A stretch of DNA of 64,000 nt, taken from Catellicoccus marimammalium M35/04/3 (GTDB taxonomy: Bacteria; Bacillota; Bacilli; Lactobacillales; Catellicoccaceae). The notes beneath the pieces were generated by a model, which was not told the DNA's origin, ran no database searches, and saw nothing but the letters and a program-made list of their open reading frames with translations. A program made the position numbers and the translations under genes. Shown in pieces: positions 53,428 through 62,645 of the stretch (position 1 is its first letter; every line of letters begins with the position of its first letter). The stretch lies in contig NZ_AMYT01000017.1 of the NCBI RefSeq assembly GCF_000313915.1, forward strand, positions 1 to 64,000, given 5' to 3'.

Positions 53428-54867
53428 TTGGATTTTTATATTGAAAAGGACGTTATTCGTCGTATTAAATTGGTAGAATTCATCTATTCTCATAATCATT
53501 GCTTGGTAGATGAAATTTTAAATGAATTGAAAATTAGTTTACAGACGCTAAAAAATGATTTTAAACGTGTTAATATTGATATCGAAGAGTTTATTTTAAC
53601 AAGTCATATTAATTCAAAAGAAATTAGTATTACTTTTAAAACAAATATTCCTCTATTACAAATTACCCAAAAATTATATAATGAATCAAAATTTGTCCGC
53701 TCGTTATATCGAGCATTACATACTTCAGACTTAACAATTGCAGAGCTGCGTGAAGCTGAATTTATATCAGAAAGTAATGCCTTTCGTATTTTAAGTAATG
53801 TTAAATTATATTTAACAGAGCATGATATTTTAAAAAATGAAGTACGCTATCGAATGTTAGTAAATGCAACTTATGCTAGAATTGATTTTGCTGATGAGTA
53901 CATTGATCAGTTTTTATGGCACAAAGCTAAGATAATACTAGAAAACATTATTGACAAACGGACCGTTCATTTTAATGATTTTGATGCTAAAATCGTCATT
54001 ATGAATATTTATTTAGCCTTATCTAGAAATGAAGAACATCCATTGCAAATTAGTTTACGTCAATTTGCTTTCCTTTTAGAGGATCCAACTTATCCAAAAT
54101 TAAAAAGAGAATATGAGAAAGAAATGTCTAAAGAAAAAGCCGAAATTGAAGCTGTCTTAACAACTTTAGTCTATCATCAATTTGCAAACTATAAAGATTA
54201 TACAGTATCTCAACCTTTTCAAAAGACACATTGGAATGCTCTAACTGCACAACATAATCAAGTTTATGCTTTATATATTCAATTAATCACTTTAAGCAGT
54301 CGAACAATCATTGATGAAAGTTCTTTCCAACGTCAATTTGAGCGAGTTTTATTTAATGGTTGGGTTGGTATAAATTTATTTACACCACATTTTTTAATTG
54401 ATAGTCATTCTTTTAACTATCAACAATTCCGCCAGGTTATCCTACGTTGGAATGCTGAAAACCCTATTGCTTTGAATTTACAAGAAAATAGCATTAAAGG
54501 CTTTTATTATTTATATAAAAATATTTTAGCAACGCATGATAATTATTATGTATGTAATATTGTCGCAACCAATCAAGACCAGTTTACGTTTATTTTTAAT
54601 TTCTTTTTCAAATATATTAGTAGTGCACAATTTAAAATCAATTCAACGATTTATTATACTTTGGACGAACTACCAGAAGAATATTTTAATTATCCTTATA
54701 TTATTATTTGCGACCATTCATTGTATAAAGAGAATTATAAAAATGCGAAGAATTTATTTCCGTTTGCTGTAGATACTATTCGTCAAGATACTCAAAGATT
54801 GATTGATTCTATCTTTGAAGATGTCAATTCTTTAAAGACAACTATGGATAAAGATTATTTATCATAA
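53428..54867 (+). CDS. Mga/AtxA-family transcriptional regulator
   Basis: 479 residues from TTG 53428. Winged-helix domains come first: RRIKLVEFIYSHNHCLVDEILNEL and a second HTH around LTIAELREAEFISESNAFRIL (about 110-130). PRD-like helical regions follow (about 160-380), and a C-terminal EIIB-like fold (about 395-479; YYVCNIVATNQDQF, PYIIICDHSLY). Such proteins control virulence or surface genes and may be phosphorylated by the PTS. AAAGGAG stands 9 nt from TTG 53428; the GTG at 53377 gives 17 more residues but has a poor ribosome site. The target is unknown; no surface gene is adjacent. Confidence 0.82.
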   Translation: MDFYIEKDVIRRIKLVEFIYSHNHCLVDEILNELKISLQTLKNDFKRVNIDIEEFILTSHINSKEISITFKTNIPLLQITQKLYNESKFVRSLYRALHTSDLTIAELREAEFISESNAFRILSNVKLYLTEHDILKNEVRYRMLVNATYARIDFADEYIDQFLWHKAKIILENIIDKRTVHFNDFDAKIVIMNIYLALSRNEEHPLQISLRQFAFLLEDPTYPKLKREYEKEMSKEKAEIEAVLTTLVYHQFANYKDYTVSQPFQKTHWNALTAQHNQVYALYIQLITLSSRTIIDESSFQRQFERVLFNGWVGINLFTPHFLIDSHSFNYQQFRQVILRWNAENPIALNLQENSIKGFYYLYKNILATHDNYYVCNIVATNQDQFTFIFNFFFKYISSAQFKINSTIYYTLDELPEEYFNYPYIIICDHSLYKENYKNAKNLFPFAVDTIRQDTQRLIDSIFEDVNSLKTTMDKDYLS

Positions 54868-54899
54868 AAAAGAAGCGAGTATTTTACTCGCTTCTTTTT
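54867..54899. terminator. Bidirectional terminator between the regulator and folA
   Basis: AGCGAGTA pairs with TACTCGCT (54874-54892), extended by A/T pairs. The folA stop codon (54884-54886) lies in the hairpin. Confidence 0.88.
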
Positions 54900-55375
54900 C
54901 TTTGCCAAGTCTCAAAGGTAATTTGTGGATAAGGTTTCGTCTGACTTTTTTCTTCTTTTACTTCCACTCTTTCCCATTGTTTATTATCGATATGAGGAGC
55001 TTGTACATCTCCTGGATAAGAATGGTGGATGATTGTTCGATAAATAGTATGGCAATAAGGGAAAAATTGTTCAAAAATTTCTTTTCCCCCAATAACATAG
55101 ACTTCTACTTCTTTCTTGTCTTGCAAATAAGATAATACTTCTTTGATAGAAGAAAAAGTAAGACATCCAGGAATTTCTTTTTCTGTTCGACTTAAAATAA
55201 TATTGACACGGTTGGGTAAAGGATGTCCTATCCCTTCCCAAGTTTTTCGTCCCATAATCACAATATTTCCACTTGTTTTTTCTTTAAAAAAGCGAAGGTC
55301 CTCTGGAACATGCCATGGTAATTTTCCTTGATATCCCATCCAACCTTGGTTATCTTCTGCCCAAATTGCTTTCAT
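54884..55375 (-). CDS. folA: Dihydrofolate reductase
   Basis: Reduces dihydrofolate with NADPH; trimethoprim target. 163 residues. AIWAEDNQGWMG (3-14), LPWHVPEDLRFFK (about 19-31; the Asp of chromosomal enzymes is replaced by Glu in PEDL context as in Gram-positives), MGRKTWEGIG and VIGGKEIFEQF are conserved. The GWMG in place of GxIG is a mild change near the active site. thyA, the usual neighbour, is not next to it. Confidence 0.95.
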   Translation of the reverse strand: MKAIWAEDNQGWMGYQGKLPWHVPEDLRFFKEKTSGNIVIMGRKTWEGIGHPLPNRVNIILSRTEKEIPGCLTFSSIKEVLSYLQDKKEVEVYVIGGKEIFEQFFPYCHTIYRTIIHHSYPGDVQAPHIDNKQWERVEVKEEKSQTKPYPQITFETWQRKRSE

Positions 55376-55399
55376 TATCGTTTCTCTTCTTTCTATAGA

Positions 55400-55434
55400 T
55401 TAAAAGAGTCATTCTTAAAGAATGACTCTTTGTT
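55400..55434 (-). terminator. Terminator of nrdHEF
   Basis: AAAGAGTCATTCTT (55403-55416) pairs with AAGAATGACTCTTT (55418-55431), directly after the nrdF stop. Confidence 0.85.
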
Positions 55435-56406
55435 TTATTCATCAAATAAATGGTAATCGTCTTCTGACATTGGTTCTACTTCACCCATTAAGTAACCATT
55501 CCCTACTTGTGAGAAGAAATCATGGTTATTTGTGCTTGTAGAAATTCCGTTCATAATAATTGGATTTACATCTTCCTCTGTCTCAAGGAATAATGGATCA
55601 AATCCTAAGTTCTTCAAGGCCACATTAGCATTGTAATTCATGTATTTAATGACATCTTCTGTCCAGCCCATTCCATCATATAGTTGGTGAGCATATTGAA
55701 CTTCATTTTCATATAATTCATAAAGATAATTATACGTCCACATTTTTAAGCGTTCTTGTTCTTCTTCTGATTGTTCTTGATAGCTTAATTGGAATTTATA
55801 GCCAATATAAGTACCATGAACAAACTCATCACGAATAATTAATTTAATGACTTCTGCTACATTTGGTAGTTTATTATTTCCTAAATAATATAAAGGAGTA
55901 TAGAATCCAGAATAGAATAGGAAGGATTCTAGAAAAACACTAGCCACTTTCTTTTGTAGACCATCTCCATATAAATATACTTCATTAATTAATTTTGCTT
56001 TCTTTTGTAAAAATTCATTATTATTTGTCCATTCAAAGATTTCTTCAATTTCTTTCATTGTATTTAAAGTACTAAAAATAGAAGAATAACTTTTCGCATG
56101 AACAGATTCCATAAATTGAATATTATTTAGTACTGCTTCTTCTTGGGGAGTACGAATATCTTTACGAATATGTTCGATTCCACTTTCAGATTGCATAGTG
56201 TCTAATAAAGTTAATCCACCAAAGACACGTTGTACTAATTCTTTTTCTTGGGGGGATAATGCTGCCCAGTCGTCTAAGTCGTTAGAAATAGGAATACGCG
56301 TATCTAACCAAAATTGAGAAGTTAATTTTTCCCAAGCTAATTTATCAACTTCATCAGGTAATTCATTCCAGTTAATTGCATCATAATAATTTGTTTTTTC
56401 TGTCAT
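55435..56406 (-). CDS. nrdF: Class Ib ribonucleotide reductase, beta subunit
   Basis: Holds the Mn or Fe tyrosyl-radical cofactor. 323 residues. The ligand motifs LLDTMQSESGIEHIR-type (E about 68, with MESVHAKSYS at about 95-104) and IRDEFVHGTYIGYK (about 190-203) match NrdF. It starts 1 nt after nrdE. NrdI, which loads the Mn cofactor, is not in this cluster. Confidence 0.96.
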   Translation of the reverse strand: MTEKTNYYDAINWNELPDEVDKLAWEKLTSQFWLDTRIPISNDLDDWAALSPQEKELVQRVFGGLTLLDTMQSESGIEHIRKDIRTPQEEAVLNNIQFMESVHAKSYSSIFSTLNTMKEIEEIFEWTNNNEFLQKKAKLINEVYLYGDGLQKKVASVFLESFLFYSGFYTPLYYLGNNKLPNVAEVIKLIIRDEFVHGTYIGYKFQLSYQEQSEEEQERLKMWTYNYLYELYENEVQYAHQLYDGMGWTEDVIKYMNYNANVALKNLGFDPLFLETEEDVNPIIMNGISTSTNNHDFFSQVGNGYLMGEVEPMSEDDYHLFDE

Positions 56407-56407
56407 T

Positions 56408-58567
56408 TTAAATCACACAACTTTCACAAGTACTTGTTCCTACTTCACGTTTATCTGCCGTATAAGTACGAACATAATAGATAGATTTAATTCCTTTTTT
56501 ATAAGCGTAATTACGTAACAACGTTAAATCACGAGTGGTTTGTTTCGTTCCTTTTTTCCATGGATACAATCCTTCTGGAATTTCAGAACGGACAAATAGA
56601 GTTAAACTCATTCCTTGATCGACATGTTTTTGTGCAGTAGCATATGTATCAATCACTTTACACATATTCATATCATAGGCAGAAGTATAATATGGATATG
56701 TTTTATTAGAAAGTTTAGGTGCAGGATAATACACTTTTCCAATTTTCTTTTCTTGACGTTCTTCAATGATATTGGTAATTGGCTGTAAACTAGCACTTGT
56801 ATCGTTGATATAAGAAATAGACCCATTTGGAGCTACTGCTAAACGATTTTGATGATATAAACCATAAGTTTGCACTTCTTCTTTCAATTGTTCCCAGTCT
56901 TCTCTTGTTGGAATAAAGATTCCAGCGAATAATTCAGCACCTTTTTCTGTGGTTGGGAAATGATCTTGTTCTAAATAAGGAGCGAAATATTCTCCAGTCG
57001 CATAAGTACTCTTTTCAAAATGAATAAAGGTTTCTTTGCGCTCTTTTGCAATTTGACAACTTTCTTTTAATGTCCAGTAATTTAGGAGCATGAAATAAAT
57101 ATCGACAAAATCTAATGCTTCTTTTGAACCGTATTCGATTTCATTTTCTGCTAAATAAGTATGTAAGCCCATTGCACCAAGACCAATCGTATGGCGTTCA
57201 GAGTTTCCTTTATCAATCGTTGGGACTCCTTTAATATGAGTTTGATCCGTAACAAAAGTTAAGGCACGAACCATTGCAGCAACCGATTTTCCAAAATCAG
57301 GACTTTGCATCAAATTCCCAATATTTGTAGAACCAAGGTTACAACTAATATCTGCACCTACAACTTCATAAGATTCATCATCGTTAATTACAGATGGAGT
57401 CTGTACTTGTAAAATTTCAGAACATAGATTACTCATAATAATAGTGCCATCAATCGGATTATTACGATTGGCAGTATCAATATTTACTACGTAAGGATAA
57501 CCAGACTCTTGTTGTAATTTACTAATTTCTTCTTCTAAATGACGAGCAGACATCGTATATTTACGAATGTTAGGATTTTCTACTAAATGATCGTATTCTT
57601 TTGTAATGTCGACATAAGAGAAAGGAACTCCATATTCTTTTTCTACATCACAAGGAGAAAATAGATACATTTGTTCATTATTACGACATAACTCATAAAA
57701 TTTATCTGGAATTAAAATTCCTAAAGATAGAGTTTTTACTCGGATTTTTTCGTCCGCATTTTCTTTTTTCGTAGATAAAAAGGCCATAATATCTGGATGG
57801 AAAACATTTAAATATACTGCCCCTGCTCCTGGACGTTGCCCTAAGCGTTTACTATAACTAATGGCATCTTCAAAGAGTTTCATCACTGGAACAACACCAT
57901 TGGCAGAATTTTCTATTCCACGAATTGGAGATCCGTTTTCACGTAAATTATTTAGAGAAATTCCGACTCCTCCACCTAAATTTCCTAATTGAATAGCAGA
58001 GTGAATCCCACGAGCAATACTATTTAGGTTATCTTCTAGCTGAATTAAAAAGCAAGAAACTAATTCTCCGCGTACTGCTTTTCCTGCACTAGCAAAGGAA
58101 GGAGTTGCTGGTTGGTAGCGTTGAGTAATCATCTCTTCGGCTAAGGCAGTAGCTAATTTTTCATTCCCATTAGCAAAAAATAAAGCATTCCATAAAACAC
58201 GTTCTGCGAAATCTTCTAAATAATACGCATTATCACGCGTCATTAACGCGTATTGATGATAGAACTTGTAAGCAGCCATAAAAGATTGAAATTGAAAATG
58301 GTGGGATTGCAATTGTTCATATAATCGTTGAATAAAAGAAAAATCATACTTTTCAATCATTTGACGATCAAGATAATTTTCTTGAAGTAAATACGTCACT
58401 TTTTCTTCAAAAGTGGGAAATGTAAGTGTATTTGGTATAATCGTCTCATTAAAGTAAGCTTCTAGCGCTTCTTTATCTTTGTGTAAGAGGATCTTCCCCT
58501 CTTTCTTTTGGTTTAATTCGTTGTTGAGACGAAAGTAAGATACGTCTTGTTTATCTTTTAAGCTCAT
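56408..58567 (-). CDS. nrdE: Class Ib ribonucleotide reductase, alpha subunit
   Basis: Reduces ribonucleoside diphosphates. 719 residues from ATG 58567, with GAGGGA upstream. ATPASFASAGKAVRGELVSCFL holds an active-site Cys (position about 175), SNLCSEIL the radical Cys, and the C-terminal CESC pair is re-reduced by NrdH. It lacks the N-terminal ATP cone, as normal for class Ib. The open frame extends 18 residues into nrdH, which I reject. Confidence 0.96.
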   Translation of the reverse strand: MSLKDKQDVSYFRLNNELNQKKEGKILLHKDKEALEAYFNETIIPNTLTFPTFEEKVTYLLQENYLDRQMIEKYDFSFIQRLYEQLQSHHFQFQSFMAAYKFYHQYALMTRDNAYYLEDFAERVLWNALFFANGNEKLATALAEEMITQRYQPATPSFASAGKAVRGELVSCFLIQLEDNLNSIARGIHSAIQLGNLGGGVGISLNNLRENGSPIRGIENSANGVVPVMKLFEDAISYSKRLGQRPGAGAVYLNVFHPDIMAFLSTKKENADEKIRVKTLSLGILIPDKFYELCRNNEQMYLFSPCDVEKEYGVPFSYVDITKEYDHLVENPNIRKYTMSARHLEEEISKLQQESGYPYVVNIDTANRNNPIDGTIIMSNLCSEILQVQTPSVINDDESYEVVGADISCNLGSTNIGNLMQSPDFGKSVAAMVRALTFVTDQTHIKGVPTIDKGNSERHTIGLGAMGLHTYLAENEIEYGSKEALDFVDIYFMLLNYWTLKESCQIAKERKETFIHFEKSTYATGEYFAPYLEQDHFPTTEKGAELFAGIFIPTREDWEQLKEEVQTYGLYHQNRLAVAPNGSISYINDTSASLQPITNIIEERQEKKIGKVYYPAPKLSNKTYPYYTSAYDMNMCKVIDTYATAQKHVDQGMSLTLFVRSEIPEGLYPWKKGTKQTTRDLTLLRNYAYKKGIKSIYYVRTYTADKREVGTSTCESCVI

Positions 58568-58569
58568 GA

Positions 58570-58791
58570 TTATCCCTCGCTTTTTTCTAATACTTTTTGA
58601 GGTTGAAAACCAAGAATCCATTCTCCATCGATAAATACCGCAGGAACTTGGCGAATTTGATTTTCTAATAAATAATCTTTCGCAGATTCATCTTCTTCAA
58701 TGTTAATTTCCTCAAAGTCTAACTGATGTTCTGTTAAGAAACGTTTCATTAGCATACATTGTGGGCATTGATTTTTTGTATATAATTTCAT
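58570..58791 (-). CDS. nrdH: NrdH glutaredoxin-like redoxin
   Basis: 73 residues. The active site CPQC (Cys9, Cys12) and the C-terminal WILGFQP, near the W-S/G-F-xP form of NrdH, are seen. It delivers electrons to NrdE. nrdE begins 2 nt after its stop. It is the first gene of the operon, with an extended -10 upstream. Confidence 0.94.
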   Translation of the reverse strand: MKLYTKNQCPQCMLMKRFLTEHQLDFEEINIEEDESAKDYLLENQIRQVPAVFIDGEWILGFQPQKVLEKSEG

Positions 58792-58818
58792 CTCATCACC
58801 TCGTCATATTGATGTTAC

Positions 58819-58827
58819 TATCATAGC
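58819..58827 (-). promoter_or_regulatory. Extended -10 promoter of nrdHEF
   Basis: On the minus strand TGC-TATGAT (58819-58827), 28 bp before the nrdH start. No clear -35 and no convincing NrdR box. Confidence 0.55.
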
Positions 58828-58850
58828 ATCGAAAAAAATAGAATAGTAGT

Positions 58851-59025
58851 GTTGTAATAAATTACTTTTGTGGTATGATATGAGTTTTCTCTTCTTTTTT
58901 GTTGTGGATAAATATTATTTTTATTAAAAAGAAATAGATAAAACAACAGAAACCTTTTATAAAATTCGCTATTGTATTTTGTGATAAACAAAGAAAAAGA
59001 GTCCCTATTTTAGAGACTCTTTTTG
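58851..59025 (+). other. Possible plus-strand short transcript between nrdH and tex
   Basis: TTGTAA (58851-58856), a 16-bp spacer and TATGAT (58873-58878, with TGG before it) form a plus-strand promoter. No ORF follows, and the hairpin at 58992-59025 has T's on this strand too. A transcript of about 140 nt is possible. Confidence 0.25.
58992..59025 (-). terminator. Terminator of rlmCD-tex
   Basis: AAAAAGAGTC pairs with GACTCTTTTT around a 7-12 nt centre, 37 bp after the tex stop. Confidence 0.75.
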
Positions 59026-59062
59026 TATAAAATAGATTCTATATTTATAAATCTACCTTTTA

Positions 59063-61222
59063 TTATTTTTCATTTTCGATAGGTAATAAAGATAAAGCAA
59101 TTCTTTGTTTTTGTTGATCCACATCATCCACCCAAACCGTTACAATATCTCCTACTGCTACAACTTCAGAAGGATGATGAATAAATTTTTTACTCATTTT
59201 AGAAAGATGCACTAATCCATCTTGTTTTACTCCAATATCGACAAACGCACCAAAATCGACGACATTTCGAATGGTACCTTGTAGTTTCATTCCTTTTTGT
59301 AAATCACTCATCGATAAAACATCTTGTCGTAAAATTGGTTTTTCTGAAGCTTCTCGAATATCACGACCTGGTTTTTGTAGGGCTGTCAAAATATCTTTTG
59401 TTGTTTCTAGTCCCAAATTATAGGTTTGGGCAATTTCTTTAGCAGAAAGGTGTGCGAGTTGTTCTGAAACCTCTTTTGTTCCTAACTCTTGTAAAGAAAT
59501 ATTTTCTTCTTGCAATAATTCTTGAGCTGCTGAATAGCTATCTGGATGGATCTCCGTTTGGTCTAGTGGATTTTTCCCATCAAAAATACGTAAAAAGCCA
59601 ATCGCTTGTTCATAAGATTTTGGTCCAAGTCGAGAAACGTTTTTCAATTCTTTTCGCTCTGTAAATGGACCATGCTCTTCTCGATAAGCCACAATATTTT
59701 TCGCCGTAGTGGCTGTTAAGCCAGAAACGTATTCCAATAATGCTGTACTAGCGGTATTTACATCTACTCCTACTTTGTTTACAGCCGTTTCTACCACAAA
59801 ACGTAACGCTTGTTCTAACTCTTTTTGGCTTACATCGTGTTGATATTGTCCCACACCTACTGCTTTTGGTTCAATCTTCACAAGTTCTGCCAATGGATCT
59901 TGTAAACGACGAGCAATGCTAATTGCTGAGCGTTCTTCAACGGCTAATTCTGGAAACTCTTTTCTTGCAGCTTCACTGGCAGAATAAACAGAAGCCCCTG
60001 CTTCATTAACAATTGTATAATATATTGGTAAGTGGAATTCTTGGATACATTCACTAATAAATTGCTCCGATTCACGACTGGCAGTTCCATTTCCAATCGC
60101 AATCATTTCCACTTGGTATTTTTCCACCAATTGACGAATTTTTTCTTTTGCTTTTGGAATATCCTGTTTTGGTGAAGCTGTTGGATAAATCACAGCAATT
60201 TCTAACACTTTTCCTGTAGAATCAATTACTGCCAGCTTACATCCTGTACGATATGCAGGATCTAGTCCTAAGATTACTTTGCCTTGTAATGGGGCTTGCA
60301 ATAATAAGTGATATAAATTTAGACCAAAAATATCAATCGCTTGTTTTTCTGCTTTTTGTGTTAGTTCTTGTTGAATTTCTCTTTCTAAAGAAGGATATAA
60401 AAAGCGAGTTAATCCTTCATGAATTCCTTGACGAATTAAGGCAGAAACCGTTGTATCTTCTGTCGCTTTTGCTTTTTTAACAAAGAAGTTTTCGATTTTT
60501 TCTTTATCATAAAGGAATTGAATTTGTAAAACCTTTTCTTTTTTCCCACGATTCATAGCTAACACACGGTGAGAAGGTACACTCTTAATAGGTTCTTGAT
60601 ACTCATAGTACATTTGAAAGACTGCTTTTTCATCTTCGGCCTCTTTTTTCTTTGTACTTGCAATTGAACCATGTTGCCAAATTTCTTTACGAACCCAATC
60701 TCTTTCTTTTCTTTGTTGACTGACTCTTTCAGCAATGATTTCTATCGCACCTTGTTCTACTTCTTCTTTTGTTGACACTTCGTCAGATAGATATTTTTCC
60801 CATTGCGTTTCAATTTCTTCTTGAGGATGGGCGAGTAACCATAGAGCAAAAGGCTCTAATCCATGTTCTTTTGCTATCATCGCTTTTGTTTTGCGTTTTT
60901 GTTTATATGGACGATAAATATCTTCTACTTCTTGAAGCGTTTTGGCTTCTTTTAATTGTTGCGCTAATTCCTTTGTCCATTGCTTTTGTTTTTCTAATTG
61001 TTGTTGAATCGTTTGTTTACGTTTTTCTAGTTGTTCTTCTTCTTGATAAGTATCTGCAATCTCTTTAATGGCAACTTCATCTAAAGAGCCTGTTCGCTCT
61101 TTACGATAACGAGCAATAAAAGGAATGGTATTGTCTTCCTCTAATAGTTGTTGGACTGCTTCTACCTGCCAAGGTTTATAAGAAAGGCGTGCTTGCACAC
61201 GTTGTAAAATCAATTCTTCCAC
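59063..61222 (-). CDS. tex: Tex-family S1 RNA-binding transcription accessory protein
   Basis: 719 residues, an Spt6-like nucleic-acid-binding protein. The N-terminal helical region holds IPFIARYRKERTGSLDE (about 34-50). The YqgF-like RNase H fold follows (about 315-450; VILGLDPAYRTGCKLAV), then helix-hairpin-helix motifs (NTASTALLEYVSGL, VSRLGPKSYEQAIGFLRI) and a C-terminal S1 domain (about 640-712; GTIRNVVDFGAFVDIGVKQDG). All match Tex. It lies 18 bp after rlmCD. Confidence 0.95.
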   Translation of the reverse strand: MEELILQRVQARLSYKPWQVEAVQQLLEEDNTIPFIARYRKERTGSLDEVAIKEIADTYQEEEQLEKRKQTIQQQLEKQKQWTKELAQQLKEAKTLQEVEDIYRPYKQKRKTKAMIAKEHGLEPFALWLLAHPQEEIETQWEKYLSDEVSTKEEVEQGAIEIIAERVSQQRKERDWVRKEIWQHGSIASTKKKEAEDEKAVFQMYYEYQEPIKSVPSHRVLAMNRGKKEKVLQIQFLYDKEKIENFFVKKAKATEDTTVSALIRQGIHEGLTRFLYPSLEREIQQELTQKAEKQAIDIFGLNLYHLLLQAPLQGKVILGLDPAYRTGCKLAVIDSTGKVLEIAVIYPTASPKQDIPKAKEKIRQLVEKYQVEMIAIGNGTASRESEQFISECIQEFHLPIYYTIVNEAGASVYSASEAARKEFPELAVEERSAISIARRLQDPLAELVKIEPKAVGVGQYQHDVSQKELEQALRFVVETAVNKVGVDVNTASTALLEYVSGLTATTAKNIVAYREEHGPFTERKELKNVSRLGPKSYEQAIGFLRIFDGKNPLDQTEIHPDSYSAAQELLQEENISLQELGTKEVSEQLAHLSAKEIAQTYNLGLETTKDILTALQKPGRDIREASEKPILRQDVLSMSDLQKGMKLQGTIRNVVDFGAFVDIGVKQDGLVHLSKMSKKFIHHPSEVVAVGDIVTVWVDDVDQQKQRIALSLLPIENEK

Positions 61223-61240
61223 CGTTTTTCCTCTTTTCCC

Positions 61241-62596
61241 TTAATTTTGTTTATATAAAACGCCTACACATTCGACATGTGTTGTTTGTGGGAACATATC
61301 ATAAGGATATACTTCATCCAATCGATATCCTGCTTCTTTAAATAAAGCGACATCACGGGCAAAGGTAGCTGGATTACAAGAAATATAAGCAATTTTTTCT
61401 GGTGCTAATTCAATTGTTGTTTCCACAAAAGAGCGAGCTAATCCTTTACGTGGTGGATCCACAAAGACAACATCTGGTTGAATTCCTTCTTCTTGCCATT
61501 TTGGTAGTACTTCTTCTGCTTTTCCAACGGCAAAATGAACATTTGTCATTTCATTTTCTTTCGCATTTTCTTTGGCATTATCAATCGCTGGAGCAACGAC
61601 TTCGACCCCATAAATTTCTTTTACGTGAGGAGCTACTGATAATGTAATCGTTCCAATTCCACAATACGCATCAATAGCGATCATATCTTTAGATAAATGA
61701 GCTAAGTCAATAGCTTTTTGATACATGGCTTCAGCTTGTGGTGTATTTACTTGATAGAATGAAGGCGCAGAAATTTGGAAAGTATGTCCCAACATTTCAT
61801 CTTCAATTCTTCCTTTTCCAGCTAAACAAATTGTCTTTTCTCCCATAATCACATTTGTTTTTTGGTCGTTAATATTTTGCATCACAGAAACAACGGTTGG
61901 AATTTCTTCAATAATACGTTGTGCAAGTTGTTGTCCTTGGAATAATTTTTTCTTACGTGTGACTAAAGTAACCATCATCTCTTTACTATAGTAGCCTTGA
62001 CGAACGATAATATGGCGTAATACTCCTTCATGACGCTCTTCATTATAAGCAGAAACACCAAATTCTGTTAAAATACGAGCAATCACTTGTAAGGCATCAT
62101 CAATATCTTCTTGTTGGATGCCAAAATTTTGAATAGAGATAAATTGATGACTATTTTTACGATAGAACCCTACTTCCATCTTTCCATCTACTACACGAAC
62201 AGGAACTTGAGCTTTATTACGATAATGCATTTGTTGTGGAGAAGGTGTCGTATCATGAACTTGAACCTCATCACAATGCATTTTATGTAGGCATTCTTCT
62301 ACTTGACGTTTTTTAAATGCTAACTGAGCTTCATAACGCATATGTTGAAGAGGAGCGATTCCTGTTTGGGTCCATTTCTTTTCTTCACTAGGAATACGAT
62401 CTGGGCTTGTTTTATAAAATTCCATCACTTTCCCAAAGCCAAATTTTTTGCCAACTTTAAGTACTTTAATGCGAACTTCTTCTCCAGGCAATGTATTTTC
62501 AATAAATAAAGGATAATGGTCAATTTTAGCTACTCCCATCCCTTCATATGTTAAATCAACAATGGTTACATCATATTCTTGGTTTTTTTGTATCAT
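61241..62596 (-). CDS. rlmCD: 23S rRNA (uracil-C5)-methyltransferase RlmCD
   Basis: SAM-dependent m5U methylation of 23S rRNA (U747/U1939 in Gram-positives). 451 residues. An N-terminal TRAM domain (about 1-62), a central domain and the methyltransferase core with IDAYCGIGTITL (about 305-316), VDPPRKGL (about 375) and catalytic Cys in ISCNPATFARD are seen. The iron-sulphur cysteines of E. coli RumA are missing; the region reads QTGIAPLQHMRYEAQ, as in other Lactobacillales. E. coli-type TrmA is excluded by the TRAM domain. Confidence 0.93.
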   Translation of the reverse strand: MIQKNQEYDVTIVDLTYEGMGVAKIDHYPLFIENTLPGEEVRIKVLKVGKKFGFGKVMEFYKTSPDRIPSEEKKWTQTGIAPLQHMRYEAQLAFKKRQVEECLHKMHCDEVQVHDTTPSPQQMHYRNKAQVPVRVVDGKMEVGFYRKNSHQFISIQNFGIQQEDIDDALQVIARILTEFGVSAYNEERHEGVLRHIIVRQGYYSKEMMVTLVTRKKKLFQGQQLAQRIIEEIPTVVSVMQNINDQKTNVIMGEKTICLAGKGRIEDEMLGHTFQISAPSFYQVNTPQAEAMYQKAIDLAHLSKDMIAIDAYCGIGTITLSVAPHVKEIYGVEVVAPAIDNAKENAKENEMTNVHFAVGKAEEVLPKWQEEGIQPDVVFVDPPRKGLARSFVETTIELAPEKIAYISCNPATFARDVALFKEAGYRLDEVYPYDMFPQTTHVECVGVLYKQN

Positions 62597-62611
62597 TTTG
62601 TTCTCCTATGA

Positions 62612-62643
62612 ATAAAAAAGGTGGAGATTGCCTCCACCCTTTT
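62612..62643 (-). terminator. Terminator of gatB
   Basis: GGTGGAG (62620-62626) pairs with CTCCACC (62632-62638), followed on the minus strand by TTTTTT, right after the gatB stop at 62646. Confidence 0.88.
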
Positions 62644-62645
62644 GA

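Noticed and set aside
54884-55375. Acquired trimethoprim-resistance dfr gene
   Set aside because: No mobile elements flank it, base use is like its neighbours, and the length and motifs fit a chromosomal enzyme.
58836-58851. Possible NrdR box ACACTACTATTCTATT upstream of nrdH
   Set aside because: Only the first half resembles the NrdR palindrome, and I find no second box about 31 bp away.
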